A DNA stretch of 20,000 nucleotides from Symbiodinium natans (taxonomy: Eukaryota > Sar > Dinophyceae > Suessiales > Symbiodiniaceae), in NCBI GenBank assembly GCA_905221605.1, contig CAJNDS010002195.1, positions 491,940-511,939 of the forward strand, read 5' to 3'. Below, piece by piece: positions 15,813-20,000 of this stretch. Below the pieces are notes generated by a model. It ran no database searches. It was not told the DNA's origin and was given only the letters and a program-made list of their open reading frames with translations. Position numbers and translations under genes: made by a program. Position 1 is the first letter of the stretch, and the number at the start of each line of letters is the position of its first letter.

Positions 15813-16321
15813 GTGTAGTAGTTCAGGCTGAATCGGGCGTCTCCACCATGGTGTTTGACTCGGTTCAAGTTGGTCGACTGGTAGAACAGGGAGAAGATGA
15901 CCGTGATCATGGTGTTGCGAAATCGTATGTGGTTCCACTTCTTGTCCCAAGCTGTCGTATATCTGCTGCAAGCTGGTGACCATGGTGCCACGCGTGTGGA
16001 CTCCGGGGTTTCGGAGCGGTGACCTGGAGCGATCTTGACGTAGAGGTTCATCATGATCGGGTACTTGTCGGTCCCGTGGTACTGGTATGTGCGGAAAGAC
16101 TCCAGTGTGCCATGTTTGGAGATCCCGAACTGGGTTGTTTTCGTCGTTTGCCTGCGTGAACATGCCCGTGGCCTGGTCCAGCGGGTGTGCTTGCCGACTT
16201 GGATACCTTCTCTGAAACTGGTCAGCATGTTCTTGTATGGTGGAGGCCGGTGTAATGGTGCTGGGACATGTGGTGACCGTCGCAGCTGATTGCGCTTGTC
16301 TGCCGGGTAGAATCTCCACAT
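15797..16321 (-). CDS. Second block of a long broken coding region
   Basis: ATG 16321 opens a strongly C/G-biased frame of 174 residues to TAG 15797: MWRFYPADKRNQLRR, PPYKNMLTSFREGIQVGK, TYQYHGTDKYPIMMNLYVKI, and WNHIRFRNTMITVIFSLFYQ. The overlapping frame that stays open over the same stretch has A/T-ending codons and looks like a shadow. It lies 18 bp below the stop of the N-terminal block in the same frame, with TAG and TGA between them. The hydrophobic ITVIFSLFY stretch is too short for a sure membrane span. Confidence 0.5.
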   Translation of the reverse strand: MWRFYPADKRNQLRRSPHVPAPLHRPPPYKNMLTSFREGIQVGKHTRWTRPRACSRRQTTKTTQFGISKHGTLESFRTYQYHGTDKYPIMMNLYVKIAPGHRSETPESTRVAPWSPACSRYTTAWDKKWNHIRFRNTMITVIFSLFYQSTNLNRVKHHGGDARFSLNYYTCCRM

Positions 16322-16339
16322 CCGTCAGGTGGTTGGTAC

Positions 16340-16696
16340 CTAGACTTTGTTGATACTCCATCTCCAGGGGCCGCCATCTCGATTGATGTAGAAGTTTGGC
16401 ACGTATGGTGTGGTGTCTGAACCTGTTGATGGACTGACTGAGACCGTCCTCTTGATTGGCGATGCCGTCGATGTAGCGGGTGGGATGCATGTTCGTAGAC
16501 CACGGTCTTGGAGGCGTAGGACCGTAGGATTCTCGTCGTGAACCACGGGGATTTCACTTTCTTCCACTATGCTAACAAGCATCGCCTGCCATCGTTGGAG
16601 CATATGGGGTCCGAAGACCTGCGCAATGTAATGATCGGGGACTTGCCCGGTCAGCCAACGGTGTAACGCATGCTCTATGTCTTCGTCGGATGTCAT
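16340..16696 (-). CDS. N-terminal block of a long broken coding region
   Basis: ATG 16696 to TAG 16340, 118 residues. The start is protein-like (MTSDEDIEHALHRWLTGQ, then HMLQRWQAMLVSIVEES), a Ser/Thr/Pro linker follows, and it ends FYINRDGGPWRWSINKV. The part HMLQRWQAMLVSIV can be laid over the TESEQRTVRRQLDAI block of paralog A, hinting that this region belongs to the same family. A -1 step at AAC AAA GTC followed by a +1 step would connect it to the next block. It could also be a complete small protein. Confidence 0.5.
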   Translation of the reverse strand: MTSDEDIEHALHRWLTGQVPDHYIAQVFGPHMLQRWQAMLVSIVEESEIPVVHDENPTVLRLQDRGLRTCIPPATSTASPIKRTVSVSPSTGSDTTPYVPNFYINRDGGPWRWSINKV

Positions 16697-16897
16697 GGAT
16701 CAAACGGTGAGACCGCGCTATTAGTTTTGGCAATCACAAAACTGCGACGCATGCATGGGTGGGCTAACGTGGACATGTGATAGCGTGGTAGTGGAATCCG
16801 CTGTTCATGTCAACGTGTCGGGTGAAACGGGAAGGACTGAGCGTGCCGATCTCCATCTCCGCATTATTATTTTGTTATCCCACGTGAGGATCCTACA

Positions 16898-16916
16898 GCA
16901 TGACGTGAAGTGAGAC
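16898..16916 (+). repeat. Shared 19-bp spacer repeat, copy 1 of 4
   Basis: GCATGACGTGAAGTGAGAC, a near-consensus copy. The next copy starts 35 bp further on. Confidence 0.65.
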
Positions 16917-16932
16917 GTCTAACATGACAGCA

Positions 16933-16951
16933 GCATGACATGAGGTGAGAC
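16933..16951 (+). repeat. Shared 19-bp spacer repeat, copy 2 of 4
   Basis: GCATGACATGAGGTGAGAC, identical to consensus. It is followed by AAAAGG as at 558-575. Confidence 0.65.
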
Positions 16952-17069
16952 AAAAGGCATGTCATGTAAACCGAAAACATCTTCATGTGGTATGCAACCG
17001 TGGCGTCGTCAGGGTGAATATGGTGAATGGTCCATGTTCTCGCTCCTTTACCTATGAAACAGCATTCGG

Positions 17070-17082
17070 CATGTTAAACATG
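17070..17082. repeat. 13-bp palindrome CATGTTAAACATG, copy 2
   Basis: Identical to the copy at 4173-4185, which lies in another spacer. It sits 9 bp before copy 3 of the 19-bp repeat. Confidence 0.45.
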
Positions 17083-17090
17083 TGGCTCCA

Positions 17091-17109
17091 GCGTGGCGTG
17101 GGGTGAGAC
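17091..17109 (+). repeat. Shared 19-bp spacer repeat, copy 3 of 4
   Basis: GCGTGGCGTGGGGTGAGAC, same length and same GGTGAGAC end as copy 2. Confidence 0.55.
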
Positions 17110-17234
17110 ATTCGGCATGTATTGTTAGGCAAATGGAAGTGCAACAGTGCGGCGTGCAAATGAAGCGTTATCCGCGTGAAAGTGGTTCTCGTCTTCATGG
17201 TTACCTTAAGCAGCATGAAAATTCTGTGACTTCA

Positions 17235-17253
17235 GCATGATATGGGATGGGAC
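17235..17253 (+). repeat. Shared 19-bp spacer repeat, copy 4 of 4
   Basis: GCATGATATGGGATGGGAC, same length, with TGGGAC in place of TGAGAC. It is followed by TTCAGAG. Confidence 0.55.
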
Positions 17254-17486
17254 TTCAGAGATGCAATAAAGAGTGATCAACATGTGAATGCATGGCACGG
17301 CGTACTGAATGTGAAACTGCACGGTTCGTCTCGAACTTCTTTGCGGGTCGCAGCCGGTGCGAGATGCCTTCTGGTAGTTGGTGGCGAGTTGGAAGTGAAA
17401 AGATACGCAGCCGTCACTTCTTGTTGTTCACGTCGAGCGGTCTCCTTGCATGTGGTCTGGAAGGGCAGTGTGCTTTCGCTGATGCT

Positions 17487-18974
17487 TTACTCCCTTCTGC
17501 TTCGTCTCGATGTTCTGGGTGTTCTGGATCTGTGGGTGTTGGTAGGTGCAGTGGTTCTGGGGTGGTAGAGGTTGATGGTGATGCCGGTGACCTCCGCGTT
17601 TTGCGAATCGATAACGCTCTTCTCTGGGTGGGAGAAGATGGTGGTGTAGGTCTGATGTTGATCGTCAAGGTATTCCTCAAGGAGAGCTCGTTGCGTTGCC
17701 CAGCCTCCGCCGCCTGTTTTGAGGTGTGAATGTTGTGCTGCTCCTGATTTGATTCTCCCGAAGATGGTGTAGCCGATGTTGACCGTGTCGTCAAAGGGGC
17801 CAGCTTTTGCCTTCGGGATGCGAAGCGCTTTCTGCAGGTTGGTGAGGCAAATGCCAAGTTGGTGGTTGTCTGGTGCGTTGTCCTGGTGGAATCTGTTGAA
17901 ACCTCGATGTGGTAGGTACGCCGCCTGGAATGTGAGGTCAGGGTTGTTCCAATTGGTGCGCTGCCAATTTGTAGGACGAACAAATCCCTCACGTAGTATG
18001 TGCCAGATGCCAGCCTCGTCGGTCGCGTGGGTCCAATAGGCTCGGTGAGTACCTCTGTGTGGTGGTGGTGGGGTTCTTGTGTCGTCTTGTGGGAATGGAG
18101 GTTGTCGTGTTTCTCGAAGTGGTATGACGAGGACCTGGACCAAGGGCTGGCTTGCTCGGTTGGCCTTCGCGCTGTGGGGGTCCACTGTCAGGATCTCTGG
18201 TTGGATGGGAGTGAGCGTAAAGTGAGGTGGGCCCGCGTCTCTGAAACCGCAGAGGTAGGGCGTGACTGATGGGTGTGCGCGTGCAAACGATCTGGCGACT
18301 TGTCGGATAGCTTGTTGTGCGGGAGCTGTATTCCACCATGGGTGGTTCGCCGTGATCAGGTTGATGTCGGCAATGAGGTCCTCCATGTACTTGTAATTGC
18401 GTGCGTTGATGGGGTCTGCTGGTGGTGGAGGATCTTGAGAGTGGCGCATCTCGGAGACAGATTCTAGGCGGTGCTCGTAGAGCTCGTTCGTACAGGTGTC
18501 CGAGTTGTTCTCGTTCTTGATTTGTGAACTTCTCGTGGTTATGATGCACTTCCACTCTGGATGTCGCCGAAGTTGTTCTGGTAGTAGGGTTTCTCGATGA
18601 AGATGGAGGTGTAGGGCTTCTGCGTCGTCTGTGTGAGGATGTGTGTTCGGTGCGTCGTGGCCTGGCTTTGAGGACGATGTTCGGCGTGGTTCTGGAGATA
18701 GGTCGGGAAGAACTCCTTGTTCTAGACGGTCTGCTTCTGGATGAGGTAGTTGGCCTTCGTGGAGAAGAGCGCCTTCTCGATGGGCCTGGATCTTTGTCCG
18801 GTGCTTTGATGGCGTCCGACCTCGATTGTGTTGGTGACGTACTGCGGTTGGCTCGATGAATCTTGGAATATGAGGTAGGCCGGACGCTGTGAGATGCCGG
18901 CGACGATGTTGACGGCGGCTTGGTGTGTGGTGTTTTGATGCTGCGTGTGGTGGATCGAGGGGTACGAGAACCAC
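17487..18974 (-). CDS. Protein with ADP-ribosyltransferase-like H-x-T motif
   Basis: The frame follows directly, in phase, after the UGA at 18975 and runs to TAA 17487. Residues 1-140 in this frame are Arg/Pro/His-rich and probably out of phase; another frame carries the codon bias there (SQRPAYLIFQ, then KALFSTKANYLIQKQ). From about residue 141 (EWKCIITTRSSQIKNENN) the frame is secure. It includes ARNYKYMEDLIADINLI, then YWTHATDEAGIWHILREGF (313-331), where H-x-T followed by I-x2-I-L-x2-G matches the entry motif of ADP-ribosyltransferase and Tpt1/KptA-type folds. GYTIFGRIKSG and GITINLYHP follow. The other catalytic residues cannot be assigned, so the family call is tentative. A basic, Arg/Ser-rich tail ends it. 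Such domains could modify nucleic acid or protein. Confidence 0.55.
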   Translation of the reverse strand: MVLVPLDPPHAASKHHTPSRRQHRRRHLTASGLPHIPRFIEPTAVRHQHNRGRTPSKHRTKIQAHREGALLHEGQLPHPEADRLEQGVLPDLSPEPRRTSSSKPGHDAPNTHPHTDDAEALHLHLHRETLLPEQLRRHPEWKCIITTRSSQIKNENNSDTCTNELYEHRLESVSEMRHSQDPPPPADPINARNYKYMEDLIADINLITANHPWWNTAPAQQAIRQVARSFARAHPSVTPYLCGFRDAGPPHFTLTPIQPEILTVDPHSAKANRASQPLVQVLVIPLRETRQPPFPQDDTRTPPPPHRGTHRAYWTHATDEAGIWHILREGFVRPTNWQRTNWNNPDLTFQAAYLPHRGFNRFHQDNAPDNHQLGICLTNLQKALRIPKAKAGPFDDTVNIGYTIFGRIKSGAAQHSHLKTGGGGWATQRALLEEYLDDQHQTYTTIFSHPEKSVIDSQNAEVTGITINLYHPRTTAPTNTHRSRTPRTSRRSRRE

Positions 18975-19712
18975 TCATGCTTCTGTGTCTTGCGGGGCGT
19001 CGTCTGGTGTCACTGAGCTGTTCACTTCCGCTTTCATGACGTTCAGCAAGTCCGGACGTGGATTGATGCATCGTGGGCACAATCTGTTGAACATGTTCGT
19101 GACGCAACTGACGAACTGTGTGAGGTCCTGCATCGATGTAGAAGGCGTGGAAGAAGTCTGCGTCAAAGCCGGTGCTGGTAGAAAGTCTTGGTGATGTGCG
19201 TTGATTTGATCTCCCGGTGGTTGCACGTCAGGAACTTTCTGATCTGAATTGGCAACGTTCTGGTGGCTGACTTGTGGCATCACCGTTTGGCCCGATAACG
19301 GGCCAGAGTGTTGATCTTGCTGATGTACTTGTCCACGAAGATGTTCCGAGGGTACTCCATGATGGTGTGGTACTGCAGGTGCAGCTTCTTGATGGGGCTG
19401 TGCGGCTTGTTGACGCTGTGGCATGAGATGGTGTGCATCCAATGATGGCATAGGGTTGTGAATCACTGCCCTTCCTGTATCCTCTTGTTGAACTGGAAGT
19501 TGATGCGCCGGGTGTTCGGACTGTGGAGCTCCTTGATGTTGAATGTTGTCGTACGGATTCGTCTCATAGTGAAGATGTCCCTGATACGGTATTTGCTCTG
19601 GAGGGACCTGGTCGTGATGCTGCACGTTTGCTGGTGGAAGACTTCGACCGGGTCTGGGGGGTACTGGTTGTGCTTGAGGTCGATGTGGCGCTCCAGGATT
19701 TGTCGAGATCAT
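18975..19712 (-). CDS. Gln/Pro/His-rich protein segment with C-terminal Cys pair
   Basis: ATG 19712 to UGA 18975, 245 residues. Most of it is Gln, Pro and His rich and likely disordered, with weaker codon bias than the other genes. The last 50 residues are ordered (LTQFVSCVTNMFNRLCPRC, then LLNVMKAEVNSSV). Its ATG overlaps the stop of the preceding frame in the form ATGA (19709-19712), and its own UGA overlaps an ATG in the same form (18975-18978). After the UGA a +1 step (GCA T GAG TGG) enters a frame with strong coding bias, so the protein may continue. Confidence 0.5.
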   Translation of the reverse strand: MISTNPGAPHRPQAQPVPPRPGRSLPPANVQHHDQVPPEQIPYQGHLHYETNPYDNIQHQGAPQSEHPAHQLPVQQEDTGRAVIHNPMPSLDAHHLMPQRQQAAQPHQEAAPAVPHHHGVPSEHLRGQVHQQDQHSGPLSGQTVMPQVSHQNVANSDQKVPDVQPPGDQINAHHQDFLPAPALTQTSSTPSTSMQDLTQFVSCVTNMFNRLCPRCINPRPDLLNVMKAEVNSSVTPDDAPQDTEA

Positions 19713-20000
19713 TGGGTATTGCGTGTCTGGGATGGCATGAAAATGTTGACCTTGAAGTTGGGCAGGAGGTGCTTGGCTTCTGTACGGCTCGTGGTACTGA
19801 GGTGGCTTGATGAGCTGGATGGGACGTTGTGGTCGATGATCTTGAGGTCTAGGTTGCGTATGCTGAAACGATCGCGCATCTTGTACTTGCGGTGGAGGAG
19901 GAGGACGGCGAACTTGGGCTGGAAGACCTGGTCGTTCGTGGCCACCTGGTCCTGCATGAAGAGCATGTTGATTGGCGTTGCCTGCAATCTGGTGGTGGTA
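19709..20000 (-). CDS. N-terminal or internal segment of a gene entering the window
   Basis: The frame is open from the window edge to TGA 19709, with very strong C/G-ending codons, and has no ATG at its upper end; the true start lies outside. It reads MLFMQDQVATNDQVFQPKF, AVLLLHRKYKMRDRF, IRNLDLKIIDHNV, and ends with LLPNFKVNIFMPSQ. The alternating pattern suggests a globular beta-rich domain. It is probably joined to the next frame by a -1 change or by reinitiation at the ATGA overlap. No family was recognised. Confidence 0.5.
   Translation of the reverse strand, partial: TTTRLQATPINMLFMQDQVATNDQVFQPKFAVLLLHRKYKMRDRFSIRNLDLKIIDHNVPSSSSSHLSTTSRTEAKHLLPNFKVNIFMPSQTRNTQ

Larger units (their letters stand above)
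16697..17486. other. Large repeat-bearing spacer
   Basis: These 790 bases hold no gene that I can support; the plus-strand frames at the low-number edge of the downstream gene are shadows. The spacer carries four of the best copies of the 19-bp repeat, the 13-bp palindrome CATGTTAAACATG at 17070-17082 and many CATG words. It separates the 3' end of the 17487 gene from the start of the 16696 gene and is the strongest candidate for a control region in the window. Confidence 0.55.

Noticed and set aside
16898-17253. CRISPR-like array from the four 19-bp repeats
   Set aside because: Spacing between starts is 35, 158 and 144 bp, copies are degenerate and more copies are scattered in other spacers; no cas genes are present.
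17989-19107. 372-residue Arg/Ser-rich frame resembling a splicing-factor RS domain
   Set aside because: It is out of phase with the strong third-position bias on both sides and overlaps two better frames; judged a shadow.
676-19712. Spliceosomal introns as the cause of frame changes
   Set aside because: At each change the coding signal on both sides meets or overlaps, leaving no room for an intron, and GT...AG borders are not placed suitably.

Overview
The window looks like eukaryotic nuclear DNA that carries a mobile-element-like or virus-like gene cluster. Every convincing gene lies on the minus strand. The genes are intronless as far as I can see, code-biased (third codon positions mostly C or G) and tightly packed, with spacers of 0 to about 800 bp. 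No rRNA, tRNA, CRISPR array or bacterial-style Shine-Dalgarno pattern was found. The host cannot be fixed from the sequence. A TTTAGGG-type telomere/telobox tract (9557-9570) and a reverse transcriptase whose style I associate with protist and green-lineage Penelope-like elements suggest an alga, dinoflagellate or early land plant; this is an inference.

Layout, reading from high to low coordinates because transcription runs that way. (1) 20000-17487: a gene set entering from outside the window, with a conserved-looking N-terminal piece, a Gln/Pro/His-rich piece and a C-terminal domain with an ADP-ribosyltransferase-like H-x-T motif. (2) 17486-16697: a 790-bp spacer with four copies of a 19-bp repeat. 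(3) 16696-14302: a long coding region broken into four reading-frame blocks. (4) 14039-9658: the best-understood part, a Gag-like protein (coiled coil, Pro-rich region, hydrophobic C-terminus) that ends in UGA-CUAG. It is followed in the same frame by an N-terminal GIY-YIG endonuclease and then, after a -1 frame change at a C-CCA-AAA heptamer, a YVDD reverse transcriptase. (5) 9471-8688: a coiled-coil protein. (6) 8332-7325: a protein with a Pro-rich region and a Cys/His cluster at the C-terminus. (7) 7030-6041: a protein of unknown family with two frame changes. (8) 5755-1254: three intact genes in a row that appear to be distant paralogs. (9) 1039-676 and 295-1: two small Cys/His proteins.

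The spacers share a degenerate 19-bp repeat (consensus near GCATGAYRTGRGGTGAGAC on the + strand), which I did not notice inside genes, and a 13-bp palindrome CATGTTAAACATG that occurs in two spacers. This points to common regulation, so the genes may act as one multi-gene element with a reverse transcriptase at its centre. Many genes change reading frame once or twice without any non-coding gap. The plain explanations are indel errors in the assembly or early decay. Programmed recoding is the interesting alternative, and the UGA-CUAG junction is its best candidate.
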